Part shown: in pieces, positions 1 through 8,291 of the stretch | Numbering within the stretch: the stretch's first letter is position 1 | How the letters are laid out: every line of letters begins with the position of its first letter | Origin: Candidatus Sumerlaeota bacterium | Lineage (GTDB): Bacteria; Sumerlaeota; Sumerlaeia; Sumerlaeales; Sumerlaeaceae | NCBI GenBank assembly: GCA_017161655.1 | Contig: JADFCV010000001.1 | Location: 634,917-673,898, forward strand | Reading direction: 5' to 3' | DNA: 38,982 bases | Notes under the pieces: generated by a model | What the model was told of the DNA's origin: nothing | Databases searched by the model: none | What the model saw: only the letters and a program-made list of their open reading frames with translations | Position numbers and translations under genes: made by a program

Positions 1-1053
1 TGACTTATAAATGAGAAGGTGGCCGGGACAATTCATTGGCTTCACGGCAAAAGTCCGCTCGTCAATTTCCGTGAAGTACATGTTCTCTTTATAGTGATCC
101 CAGTGCCCGCTGCGGTGCCATAGCTCCTCGTGGAGAACTAAGGGCGTGAGCACTTCAACATAGCCTCGTTTGACGAGTTCCTCGCGCAGAAAACTCACGA
201 TCTCGTTAAATACAATAGCTCCGTTGGGATGGAAAAACGGGAATCCCGGCCCTTCTTCCTGGAAAGAAAACAGGTCGAGCTCTTTCCCAATGCGACGGTG
301 GTCCCTTTTCTTTGCCTCTTCGAGCAAGTGGAGATGCTCGTCGAGCTGCTTCCTATCGGGAAACGATGTTCCGTAGATACGTTGCAGCATCTTGTTGCGA
401 GCGTCTCCTCGCCAATATGCGCCAGCGACGTTGAGTAGCTTGAATGCCTTCACATAGGACGTTGTGGGCAAGTGAGGACCACGACACAAATCAATGAATT
501 CCCCTTGTTCGTAGCAGGAAATTGTCTCTCCTTCGGGCAGCTCTTCAATGATTTCGATTTTATAAGGTTCGCCACGTTCGCGGAAAAGCTTGATTGCCTC
601 GTCTCGCGAAAGCTCACGCCGTCGCACCGGCAGTCCCGCCTCGACAATCTTTTTCATCTCTTCTTCGATGCGCTCGAGCGTCTCAGGTCCTATTGGGGCT
701 GGTAAATCGAAGTCATAATAGAACCCGTCTTCAAGAGCGGGGCCAATCGTGAGCTTAGCTTCAGGGATGACGCGCTTCACCGCTTGCGCCATGATATGTG
801 CTGACGTGTGACGAAAAACTTCGCGCCCTACTTCATCCTGCCAAGTCAGCAGCTCGAAGTTACAATCTTCATCCAGTGGCACAGTGAGATCGCACACACG
901 CCCGTTAATCCGGGCTGCCAATGCAGCCTTGGCTATCTTTGGACTTATACGTTTTGCGACCTCAGCAGCAGGTGTCCCCGCTGGCACTTCCAGAACACTG
1001 GAGTCAGGGAGCTGGACTTTTACGAGCTTTTCTGATTCAAGGCTTACTGACAT
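1..1053 (-). CDS. thrS: Threonyl-tRNA synthetase, N-terminal part (runs off left edge)
   Basis: This enzyme charges tRNA-Thr with threonine in the cytoplasm. The window holds the first 351 codons; the rest of the catalytic core and the anticodon-binding domain lie to the left. Residues about 7-65 form a TGS domain. The editing domain follows, with HTSAH (His82, His86) and CRGPH (Cys190, His194), matching the four residues of the known editing site. The class II core begins near residue 255, with motif 2 around ELWHRSGHWDHY and the zinc cysteine in NCPGH (Cys342). The ATG at 1053 is preceded by GGAAGGAG at 6 bases, which fixes the start. The 173 bases upstream show no T-box leader that I can recognise. 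It is the last gene of a minus-strand run, after the phosphodiester-glycosidase gene. Confidence 0.97.
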   Translation of the reverse strand, partial: MSVSLESEKLVKVQLPDSSVLEVPAGTPAAEVAKRISPKIAKAALAARINGRVCDLTVPLDEDCNFELLTWQDEVGREVFRHTSAHIMAQAVKRVIPEAKLTIGPALEDGFYYDFDLPAPIGPETLERIEEEMKKIVEAGLPVRRRELSRDEAIKLFRERGEPYKIEIIEELPEGETISCYEQGEFIDLCRGPHLPTTSYVKAFKLLNVAGAYWRGDARNKMLQRIYGTSFPDRKQLDEHLHLLEEAKKRDHRRIGKELDLFSFQEEGPGFPFFHPNGAIVFNEIVSFLREELVKRGYVEVLTPLVLHEELWHRSGHWDHYKENMYFTEIDERTFAVKPMNCPGHLLIYKS

Positions 1054-1226
1054 AGTTCTCCTTCCAATGCCGCAGGCGCACGGCTCACCATCTCTTTGGT
1101 TCATACTACTTCAAGATGAGCTTCAAAATTGCGTGCAATATGTTTTTCCGCCGAGAGCGAAGCAAGGGGCCTTGTGAAATGAGTTAGTCCCTTTAAAACC
1201 TCGTTTCAGAAAGCAATCTCCGCGTC

Positions 1227-3455
1227 CTAGCTACGCTTTACGACTAAGAGTGGCACTGGCAACAACCGCTCGACCCCGCCAAGATCGCTAGGCAGATTCA
1301 CCACACCGGGACGCAAATCGGGCGAAAGTTGATGTTCCCATGCTGCTTTATCGTTGACGAACATCACAGAGGACCCGCCTCCGTCCATGTTCATCGCTTC
1401 GGTGCAGCCAAGGTTTTTCATCAACACAGCTAACTCAGCTAATGTTGCCCCCACGGAATGAGGTAGCCGAGCACGTCCATCTACGACAACAAGTAACACT
1501 GTGCCGTCAGGTCGGATTCCGATGGCAGTGCGGGGGGCACGCGTTTGATTCCAGTCATACGGGAATCGCGTCGGTGGAACACCACGTTGCGGTGCGTGCT
1601 TCAATGCTTTCGGCAACTCTGTTCGTGGTAGCTCAGCTCCCTCTTCGAAATCGGGGGCTTCCTTAGTGACAATAGGGGCGAATTCCTCTCGGCTCTCCCC
1701 AAACGGGACAATTTCTCCCCTCCTCACGAGCAATGGTCCAACCGCAAAAGCATGCCGGACAGAGACCGGCAGGGCCGTGTTTGGATCACGTAGCTCGATC
1801 TTTGCAGCCTGGGTTGGCTCTATCCGATGGTCAAAAGCCTCAGAGTCGCCTATAACCCAACCGTTAGCAGGAACTTCGGCTGCCATATCCTCAAAAATCT
1901 CGACAATTGAGTTTCCTACCACAACTGCGCCAAAATTGAGTGGTCCTACTTGGTTCTCTGAGAATGGCCGATGTGCGCGGTCAAAAAAGGTAGCAGCAAC
2001 CGACTCTCCTTCAAATACCAGTGCTGGACACTCAAGCTTAAGGCCAATGTCAGTCGTAATAAGGGGTCTACCCTCAGAGGTCATCACAAAAGCAGCGCGT
2101 CGAAGAGTCCTGATTTGATGACAGTGCCCGTTTTCAACAAGCGCTGCGACGGGGTCATTCATCGCGCTGTGTAGAGTCGCATACTCTTCCGGGAAATTGA
2201 GAAAGAATGTGGAGTTTGTCGCTCCGACAATGGTGTCAGAGAGGTCACGTATTTTCCCACTGGCTTTTAGGCGTTCTGTTTCATTGACCACTTCTGACAG
2301 AAAGGCACATCCCGCAAACGGTACGACACGATTGATTCGCACTAGAGAACCGCACGATTCAGCATCAACGATAAGATCCGTCAAATCTTCTCTTTTCGTT
2401 ACTGCCGCCGCTTCTTCTTCGTCCCAGGACTGACGGGGTAACTTCTGTTGCTCTTCACTTTCTTTCCATTTTGCGAAGATATCAGCGTTTTCGCCAATGT
2501 AAGCATCGACGAAGCCAGTGCGGTTTAGTTCGTACAGGTACAGACGATAATCGGCCCAGCTTAGTCCGCTTGCTTGTGGCTCAAAACTGCGGTCCACCAC
2601 AAATCTCAAACATTGCAGGTCGAAAAAGAGCGCCTTCGCTCGAGTCAACGCCTCGCTCATGTAGGCCATGAGACTCGTACGACCAAAGAGACGCCGCCGC
2701 AAGGACACCCAACGTGAATGCCAGAGCCCTGCAAACTCGTTCGGCCAAGTGCGATCAACTGGATAAAAGGCCACAGGAAACGTTCGTCCCCGCTGAGCTC
2801 GGAGTGCTCCTGTGGCCCAAAACGTCTGCCAGAAAGCGTTGGCAATAGCGGCTTGCCCACGAGTATTTCCCCGATCGCAGGGAGTCCCATCGACGTCGAG
2901 CGCATGCAAAACAAGTGGACGGATGTCCAACTTCCCTTCAGCAAGAGCGACTGCCGGGATCTCCAGAATGTTAAATGCTAGTCCCCCGCTGACCTGCGGG
3001 TCTTGAACTAGATTGCAAATAAACTGGCGCCATTCAGCCTCGTGAAGAGTATAAGCTACGGCACTGGACTGAAATATTTCGAAACTAACAGACCAACTAT
3101 TGGGTTTGTTCAAAGCAAGACCTGGCGGAAGACCGTTTTTGCGCACTCCCCGTTCAGCAACAACATGCAACGTTTCTAGGTAAAGGGGATACAACTGATA
3201 TCGCGCCCGCAGCCATCGTACCTCGCTTCCGCTTACGCCAGAAATTTCTTCTTGGAGCACTGGGACATCATGATCCGCCTGCGCCGGTAACAGCTTCCCC
3301 AACCAGGAAAGAAACTCGATGATCTGGGCGTGGGTTACTCCACTAGCCGGCTCAATAGCAAGGCTCTGAAAGCCGATAAAAGGGGATGCATTTGTGTCTC
3401 GAATTCCGGCCAGCCAATCACGCAGCGGAAGTTTTGGACTCGTCTCGGGGACCAT
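1227..3455 (-). CDS. Large protein with C-terminal phosphodiester glycosidase (NAGPA/DUF2233-type) domain
   Basis: The protein has 742 residues. The C-terminal part, from about residue 405 to the end, looks like the domain of N-acetylglucosamine-1-phosphodiester alpha-N-acetylglucosaminidase. It has an early ATNSTFF segment, then TAIGIRPDGTVLLVVVDGR near 635 and the hallmark MNMDGGGSS near 690. This family hydrolyses sugar-phosphodiester bonds, or is found in exported proteins acting on surface glycans. Roughly the first 400 residues match no family I recognise. There is no signal peptide at the ATG, and an in-frame TAA lies eight codons upstream, so a missed exported N-terminus is unlikely. 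The gene follows the FG-GAP gene by 108 bases on the same strand and precedes thrS by 173. The domain call is good; substrate and cell location are unknown. Confidence 0.75.
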   Translation of the reverse strand: MVPETSPKLPLRDWLAGIRDTNASPFIGFQSLAIEPASGVTHAQIIEFLSWLGKLLPAQADHDVPVLQEEISGVSGSEVRWLRARYQLYPLYLETLHVVAERGVRKNGLPPGLALNKPNSWSVSFEIFQSSAVAYTLHEAEWRQFICNLVQDPQVSGGLAFNILEIPAVALAEGKLDIRPLVLHALDVDGTPCDRGNTRGQAAIANAFWQTFWATGALRAQRGRTFPVAFYPVDRTWPNEFAGLWHSRWVSLRRRLFGRTSLMAYMSEALTRAKALFFDLQCLRFVVDRSFEPQASGLSWADYRLYLYELNRTGFVDAYIGENADIFAKWKESEEQQKLPRQSWDEEEAAAVTKREDLTDLIVDAESCGSLVRINRVVPFAGCAFLSEVVNETERLKASGKIRDLSDTIVGATNSTFFLNFPEEYATLHSAMNDPVAALVENGHCHQIRTLRRAAFVMTSEGRPLITTDIGLKLECPALVFEGESVAATFFDRAHRPFSENQVGPLNFGAVVVGNSIVEIFEDMAAEVPANGWVIGDSEAFDHRIEPTQAAKIELRDPNTALPVSVRHAFAVGPLLVRRGEIVPFGESREEFAPIVTKEAPDFEEGAELPRTELPKALKHAPQRGVPPTRFPYDWNQTRAPRTAIGIRPDGTVLLVVVDGRARLPHSVGATLAELAVLMKNLGCTEAMNMDGGGSSVMFVNDKAAWEHQLSPDLRPGVVNLPSDLGGVERLLPVPLLVVKRS

Positions 3456-3563
3456 CGCAGCAGAAATTCTCCACGCTTATGTCATCGGTAACGGCGACCG
3501 GTTCTGATCGGCGCATTCAACTACGTCAACGTTTTTTGCTTCTCATCAGTTTGACGGGAATTG

Positions 3564-5153
3564 TCAGAGACGATTCAGATAAAAGCTGTAGATGGTCCGC
3601 TCGTCCTGCGATTCCTCATATCCTGCAACGATGAGATCTCCACGTTTATCGTTGTCGAGGTCCTGAACCACAAACGAGCTAAACAGGCGTGGAGTGTGAA
3701 TGACGGCAAATGGCCTACTTGCAAACCCACGCATTCCACCGAGGTTCTTGTAAATCGAAATCTCATGAGGTCCCGTTTTCATCACCAAATCCACCATACC
3801 GTCGCCGTCCATATCATGATTGATGAAAACCTGCTGCTGGAAAAGCTGACGAGCACCGTAAATTTCGTAGTTCACCAGCACCCGCTGTTTAAAGCTAAAG
3901 ACGTCCAGAAAGCGGTTCCTCTGCTTATCCCACAGGTAAAAACGAAGCTCTCCGTCGAGTCCGTTTTTCAAATAGGCGCGCAGTTGCGACTCCATGCTTT
4001 GCGGCTGAAAATCTAGATGAAAAAGGGCCAAGTCGAGCGCGCCATCCCCGTTCACGTCGCCCAAAGGAACTAACTCACTGTATGCAATGTCCCGCGTGTG
4101 CAAAACAAAATCGGGCTTCTCACCAAATGACCGATCTTCCTTGCCCAAAAAGACAGAAATACTTGTCCGCGGCGTCAGTTTTGCTGCGGAGACATCTACG
4201 GTAAACGTATCCAGTCTGCCATCACCATTAAGATCCACCAGGTTTGGTGTTACGACCCCACGGCTCTTGTATACGCCGAAAGCCGAAGCAATACGATCAT
4301 AAACCGCTAATGGTTCTGCCTGATAATTGCCTTTAGGCTGGCGATAGAAAACATTTTTGGGTGTCACAAAATCCAGCAATCTATCGCCATTGAAATCCAC
4401 ACACAGGAACGGCTGACTGGCTGACTCTATCGCATAGTCCACACCATACCACCGACCATGCACCAGCGGCGCTCGTACGACATCGGAAGCCAACGCGCGC
4501 TCATTCAAAACTGGCATTCCCAAAAGGTCAGGCTCTCGCCTCAAAAACGCATATTGGGTGCTAGCAAATGGAAGATTTATGCGGCTCTTCAGCTTGTAGC
4601 GAAACGCATCGTCTGGCTCGTAAATCTCGAGTTGATCAGAATTAGGAAGCACAAGTTCGCTGCGCCCATCACCGTCGAGATCTACTGCAGCATCCGTGAA
4701 ACGGAGCGTGGGCAACGGTGTGAGCTCGAGTTTTACATCCAAGATTGACGCAAGATTGGCTGGCTTCGGATTACGAGAGTTTTTTTCTAAAGCAATAGCC
4801 TGAACACCATGGCGACCAATAAGCACGAGCTGAAGTCCAGGAGCGGTTGTGACCTTGCCCACACTGACACATGCCACATCGCCTGGCAAGGGAGTCGTTC
4901 TGCCTAATTCGATCGAGGGTGTCGGCGGAAAGGACCCGTCATTCTGCTGGAAGAAGAGCAAAATACGGCGCTGAAAAACAACCAACAGGTCGTTTCTCCC
5001 GTCGCCGTCAAAATCGAAACGCGATTCGAAAGCCTCCAATGAAGCGGGAAGATTAATCGCCGATTCAGAAAAACCTCCCCCGCGCCCTAACGCGGCAAGG
5101 CCTAAAAACGCCGCAAGAAACAAATGAAAAACTCGACAGCACATTTCTCTCAT
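3564..5153 (-). CDS. Exported FG-GAP/VCBS repeat protein
   Basis: The protein has about 529 residues. From the ATG at 5153 (or 5144) it begins with a hydrophobic signal-like stretch, CCRVFHLFLAAFLGLAALG. At least seven calcium-loop repeats follow, including DFDGDGRNDLLVV, DLDGDGRSELVLP, DLNGDGRLDTFTV, DVNGDGALDLALF, DMDGDGMVDLVMK and DLDNDKRGDLIVA. Such Asp-rich loops build a beta-propeller like that of integrin alpha chains and usually bind calcium outside the cytoplasm. The frame stays open upstream to 5378, but that would overlap the divergent peptidase gene and bury the signal peptide, so I prefer 5153. There is no strong ribosome binding site. No catalytic domain is visible; a role in surface binding or adhesion is inferred from the fold only. 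Confidence 0.8.
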   Translation of the reverse strand: MREMCCRVFHLFLAAFLGLAALGRGGGFSESAINLPASLEAFESRFDFDGDGRNDLLVVFQRRILLFFQQNDGSFPPTPSIELGRTTPLPGDVACVSVGKVTTAPGLQLVLIGRHGVQAIALEKNSRNPKPANLASILDVKLELTPLPTLRFTDAAVDLDGDGRSELVLPNSDQLEIYEPDDAFRYKLKSRINLPFASTQYAFLRREPDLLGMPVLNERALASDVVRAPLVHGRWYGVDYAIESASQPFLCVDFNGDRLLDFVTPKNVFYRQPKGNYQAEPLAVYDRIASAFGVYKSRGVVTPNLVDLNGDGRLDTFTVDVSAAKLTPRTSISVFLGKEDRSFGEKPDFVLHTRDIAYSELVPLGDVNGDGALDLALFHLDFQPQSMESQLRAYLKNGLDGELRFYLWDKQRNRFLDVFSFKQRVLVNYEIYGARQLFQQQVFINHDMDGDGMVDLVMKTGPHEISIYKNLGGMRGFASRPFAVIHTPRLFSSFVVQDLDNDKRGDLIVAGYEESQDERTIYSFYLNRL

Positions 5154-5199
5154 TCTGTGCCCGGAAAGCTTTCCCACACTCAACATGTTTTCATCTGCA

Positions 5200-5228
5200 T
5201 TGACGTGGCTATTTTTGCAGAATCTTAT
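5200..5228 (+). promoter_or_regulatory. Candidate sigma-70 promoter of the M28 peptidase gene, possibly leaderless
   Basis: TTGACG at 5200-5205 and TCTTAT at 5223-5228 are 17 bases apart and match the -35 and -10 consensus at 5/6 and 4/6 positions. Transcription would start close to the ATG at 5237, which has no Shine-Dalgarno sequence, so the mRNA may lack a leader. Seen by eye only. Confidence 0.4.
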
Positions 5229-5236
5229 TTCAACAC

Positions 5237-6151
5237 ATGGAGCGCTGCCGACAACTTTGGACATGTTTTGCCATCTTCTTAGCCATTTTTTGGATACCGA
5301 TTTTCGGAACCCCATTGCCAAACGTTGATGAACAGAGAGCCTGGCAATTCTTAGTCCAGCAAGTCCAGTTCGGGCCAAGAGTTCCGAATTCCGAAGCTAT
5401 ACGAAAAACGCGTCAGCTCATATCCAGAACACTTGCTGAGAGTGGATGCACAACAAGTTCGCAAATCTTTCGTGCCTACGCGCCGTTGCTGCGGACTGAT
5501 TTGGAAGGCATAAATATCATTGGGCTTATGCCTGCCAAAGCAGACAAAGCTGCAGTGGTGTTGTCGGCACACTACGACACTCGTCCTCATGCCGACCGTG
5601 ATCCAAATCCATTGCGGCGGAAAGAGCCAATCCCTGGTGCAAACGATGGCGCGAGTGGCGTCGCTGTTCTTCTTGCCGTTGCCGAGGCGCTTTCTCGGAC
5701 GCCGCCTCCGAGGCCAGTCGCGTTCGTTTTCTTTGATCTCGAAGACTGCGGTGAACCATCCGATGAAAGAGGCTTCTGTCTCGGCTCACGTTTTCTGGCC
5801 GCCAATCCGCCTCCACACCTAGCAGATTTTGAGGTCGGCATAAATCTCGACATGGTGGGAAAGAAAGACTTGCGTCTGCGAATGGAACTGTATTCTCTAC
5901 GCGCCGCGTCTGAGGAAGTCAGAACGCTTTGGGAAATCGGAGCGCGGAATGCTCCGGAGATTTTTGTCAAGCAACAAGGTGTGGCAATCTACGATGATCA
6001 CATTCCGTTTCTCGAACGTGGAAAAAAGTTCATCAATGTCATTGATTTTGATTATCCTCAATGGCACACCACTGACGATTCTGTTGAACAATGCAGTTCA
6101 AAAAGCCTGAAGGTGGTTGGCGACACGCTTCTGCAGTATCTGTTCCAGTAG
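5237..6151 (+). CDS. Exported M28-family zinc peptidase / glutaminyl cyclase-like protein
   Basis: The protein has 304 residues. An N-terminal hydrophobic segment (about 7-24) ending near GTPLP looks like a signal peptide, so it should act in the periplasm or outside. It carries the M28 signature: HYDTR (His112, Asp114), GANDGASG (Asp137), FFDLEDCG (Glu169, Asp170), INLDMVG (Asp205) and WHTTDD (His277). The Asp-Glu-Asp-Trp-His-Thr pattern and the CLGS segment after the acidic pair resemble bacterial glutaminyl cyclase-like enzymes, which form N-terminal pyroglutamate, more than classical aminopeptidases. Either activity is possible. The gene is divergent from the FG-GAP gene (83-base gap), lacks a Shine-Dalgarno sequence and lies 135 bases before dnaA. 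Confidence 0.88.
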   Translation: MERCRQLWTCFAIFLAIFWIPIFGTPLPNVDEQRAWQFLVQQVQFGPRVPNSEAIRKTRQLISRTLAESGCTTSSQIFRAYAPLLRTDLEGINIIGLMPAKADKAAVVLSAHYDTRPHADRDPNPLRRKEPIPGANDGASGVAVLLAVAEALSRTPPPRPVAFVFFDLEDCGEPSDERGFCLGSRFLAANPPPHLADFEVGINLDMVGKKDLRLRMELYSLRAASEEVRTLWEIGARNAPEIFVKQQGVAIYDDHIPFLERGKKFINVIDFDYPQWHTTDDSVEQCSSKSLKVVGDTLLQYLFQ

Positions 6152-6286
6152 GTCACTCAAGCCAGCTGTTCTGTTGATGTTCGGTGCCGAGTGTCGAGTG
6201 TGCCTTCCGGCTGATCCCTTAGTCACTTGTGGAACAAGATTACGCATTGCGACGCGCTGAACATGATCGAGGTTAGGGACAAAAAA

Positions 6287-7687
6287 ATGGAGTTTGTACC
6301 GGCTACAGAAGTCTGGGGGAAAGTCCTAGAGGAATTGGGGCGGATTATTGACCGGGATAGCATGGCCACATGGATAGCTGTGTTGAGATGTCAAAGCATT
6401 GACGGGAGAAAAATCGTTCTCTCTGCGCCTAGCGATTTTTATCGTGCTTGGATCATCTCTAATTACGGGGATCAGATTCGCCAAGCGGTTCGGACCGTTC
6501 TCAACAGTGACGTTGCGATTGAACTAATCACCATGCCAGCAGTTGCTATCGATCGGCCTGTCGAACCGGTTCCTGTCGCCCCACCGAAGGCAGCTGACGG
6601 AGTCATGCCCGAGACGGCACTTGCAGCTCCCACGCCAGCATTTCCTCGCACGTGCCGCCTTAATCCCAAATACACCTTTGAAGAATACGTGGTCGGTGAG
6701 AGCAACCGCTTTGCCCACGCTGCGTGCAGGCAAGTCGCGGATCCCTCTTCAAAGTCATTCAATCCCCTGTTTCTCTATGGTGGTGTTGGCTTAGGAAAAA
6801 CGCATCTCCTGCATGCCATCGGTCACCAGATTTTGCGAACGAACTCGCACATGAAGGTCCTGTACGTGACGAGCGATGAATTCATGAATAGCTTCATCGA
6901 ATCGATCACGCAGGGCAAACAGGCCGAATTCCGAGAGTATTATCGTCGAGTTGATGTTCTGCTTATCGATGACGTTCAGTTTTTCAGCGGAAAAGAGCGC
7001 ACCCAGGTCGAGTTTTTCCACACTTTCAACGCGTTGCATGATGCAGGCAAAAAGATCGTTATTTCGAGCGATAGGCCTCCGAATGAGCTAGACAAACTAG
7101 AAGATCGCCTTCGCAACCGCTTTGCCTGGGGGCTGGTTGTAGACATTCAACCGCCGGATCTCGAAATGCGAATTGCCATACTGAACAAGAAGTTTTCTGC
7201 CATGGGTGAAGGTGAGTTGCCTCGCAACGTCGCCCTCTTCATCGCGGAGCGAGTGCAGAGAAACATCCGGGAACTGGAAGGCGTGCTGCTCAAACTGCGC
7301 ACCTACGCAAGCGTGATGAAACAGCCTATCACGGTTGAGCTCGCAAAATCTGTTCTCGCGGATGTCATTCCCCCCTCTCCGCGCCAAACCTTGCACGCTG
7401 AACAGATCATTCAAGTAGTGTGCCACAATTTCAGCATCAAACGCGAAGAGCTACTTGGTCAGAATCGGAAGAAACGATTCGCAACGCCTCGCCATGTTGC
7501 ACAATACCTCATTCGCAAATTCACAAAACTCTCTTATCCGGAAATTGGGGAGCTTTTCGGAGGGCGTGATCACACCTCAGTGCTCCACGCCTACCGACGA
7601 ATTTCCGAGCAAATCGAGAAAGACGAGAACATGAGAAGTTTGATTTCCTATCTAAGCCGACAGCTTACTGAATCTGGGCAGGATTGA
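6287..7687 (+). CDS. dnaA: Chromosomal replication initiator protein DnaA
   Basis: DnaA binds origin boxes and, with ATP, opens the replication origin. Domain I covers about residues 1-75 and a short proline/alanine-rich linker follows. The AAA+ domain has Walker A GGVGLGKT (Lys171) and Walker B LLIDDVQ near 225-231, then the sensor segment SSDRPP and the arginine-finger region RLRNRF. The C-terminal DNA-binding domain ends with the DnaA signature, here ATPRHVAQYLIRKF followed by GGRDHTSVLHAYRRI. I chose the ATG at 6287 because AGGG lies 8 bases before it and domain I begins there; ATG 6263 and TTG 6227 are in-frame alternatives. No dnaN, recF or rpmH adjoins it. The upstream gap has one weak DnaA-box-like site (TGTGGAACA near 6229), not a cluster, so I see no origin here. 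Confidence 0.97.
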   Translation: MEFVPATEVWGKVLEELGRIIDRDSMATWIAVLRCQSIDGRKIVLSAPSDFYRAWIISNYGDQIRQAVRTVLNSDVAIELITMPAVAIDRPVEPVPVAPPKAADGVMPETALAAPTPAFPRTCRLNPKYTFEEYVVGESNRFAHAACRQVADPSSKSFNPLFLYGGVGLGKTHLLHAIGHQILRTNSHMKVLYVTSDEFMNSFIESITQGKQAEFREYYRRVDVLLIDDVQFFSGKERTQVEFFHTFNALHDAGKKIVISSDRPPNELDKLEDRLRNRFAWGLVVDIQPPDLEMRIAILNKKFSAMGEGELPRNVALFIAERVQRNIRELEGVLLKLRTYASVMKQPITVELAKSVLADVIPPSPRQTLHAEQIIQVVCHNFSIKREELLGQNRKKRFATPRHVAQYLIRKFTKLSYPEIGELFGGRDHTSVLHAYRRISEQIEKDENMRSLISYLSRQLTESGQD

Positions 7688-7731
7688 GTGTTGCAAGCGC
7701 CAATGTCCGGCATGATCTTTGCCTATTGTGG

Positions 7732-7759
7732 TTCAGACGTCGTTCTGATAGCGTCTGGA
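7732..7759 (+). other. Hairpin in the leader of gspG
   Basis: CAGACG (7734-7739) pairs with CGTCTG (7752-7757) around a 12-base loop, with one or two weaker pairs outside. It sits between the dnaA stop and the gspG ribosome binding site. No T-run follows, so it is not a standard terminator. It could be a processing or stability element, or chance. Confidence 0.25.
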
Positions 7760-7782
7760 AAAAGACAGGAAGGAACGAAAAA

Positions 7783-8229
7783 ATGAGGCTCCAGCGGTTA
7801 GTTCAACGGTCCTCGCACGGTTTCACTTTTATCGAAATCATGCTCGTTGTTCTTATCATCGGCATTCTTATGGGGATCGTTGTCCCCCGGATGGTCGGGC
7901 AAACGAAAGGCGCCAAAATCAAGGCGTGCAAGGCTTCTATTCGTAACATTGGCGTGGCACTGAGCGCTTTCGAAGTGAGAGCGGGCCGTTTTCCGACAAC
8001 GCAGGAAGGATTACAAGCACTCGTGAGCAAACCAAGCGGCCTAACAGATGACGAATGGGATGGTCCTTATTTACAGGAGCTGCCCAAAGATCCGTGGGGC
8101 CAAGAATTCATCTATCGTAGCCCCGGTGAACACAACGCTGACTATGACCTCATCTCAAAAGGTCCCGATAAGCAAGAAAACACGCCTGATGACATCACGA
8201 ATTTCTCGTCCGGTGAATCCAACAAGTAA
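7783..8229 (+). CDS. gspG: Type II secretion major pseudopilin GspG
   Basis: The protein has 148 residues. A short basic leader ends in Gly, then the mature type IV pilin-like N-terminus FTFIEIMLVVLIIGILMG with Glu5, so it should be cut by a prepilin peptidase and methylated. The rest matches GspG: GRFPTTQEGLQALV, LPKDPWGQEFIYRSPG and an acidic C-terminal region (GPDKQENTPDDITNF) like the GspG calcium site. GspG forms the shaft of the pseudopilus that drives proteins across the outer membrane. The ATG at 7783 has AGGAAGGA a few bases upstream; the frame extends back to 7684 but that would add a non-pilin N-terminus. No other secretion gene is nearby. Its stop overlaps TAATG at the next reading frame. 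Confidence 0.93.
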   Translation: MRLQRLVQRSSHGFTFIEIMLVVLIIGILMGIVVPRMVGQTKGAKIKACKASIRNIGVALSAFEVRAGRFPTTQEGLQALVSKPSGLTDDEWDGPYLQELPKDPWGQEFIYRSPGEHNADYDLISKGPDKQENTPDDITNFSSGESNK

Positions 8230-8291
8230 TGACGAGAAAATGTTCGCTGCTCGTTCCGAATGAGTTCCTAGCGATCAAGAAGGGAAAAGCG

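Noticed and set aside
1054..1226. T-box riboswitch or other leader before thrS
   Set aside because: I looked for the conserved T-box bulge and the specifier-loop surroundings and saw neither.
5154..5378. Upstream extension of the FG-GAP gene to 5378
   Set aside because: It would overlap the divergent peptidase gene and place 75 residues before an obvious signal peptide.
6152..6286. Replication origin upstream of dnaA
   Set aside because: Only one poor DnaA-box-like site and no AT-rich repeat cluster are present.
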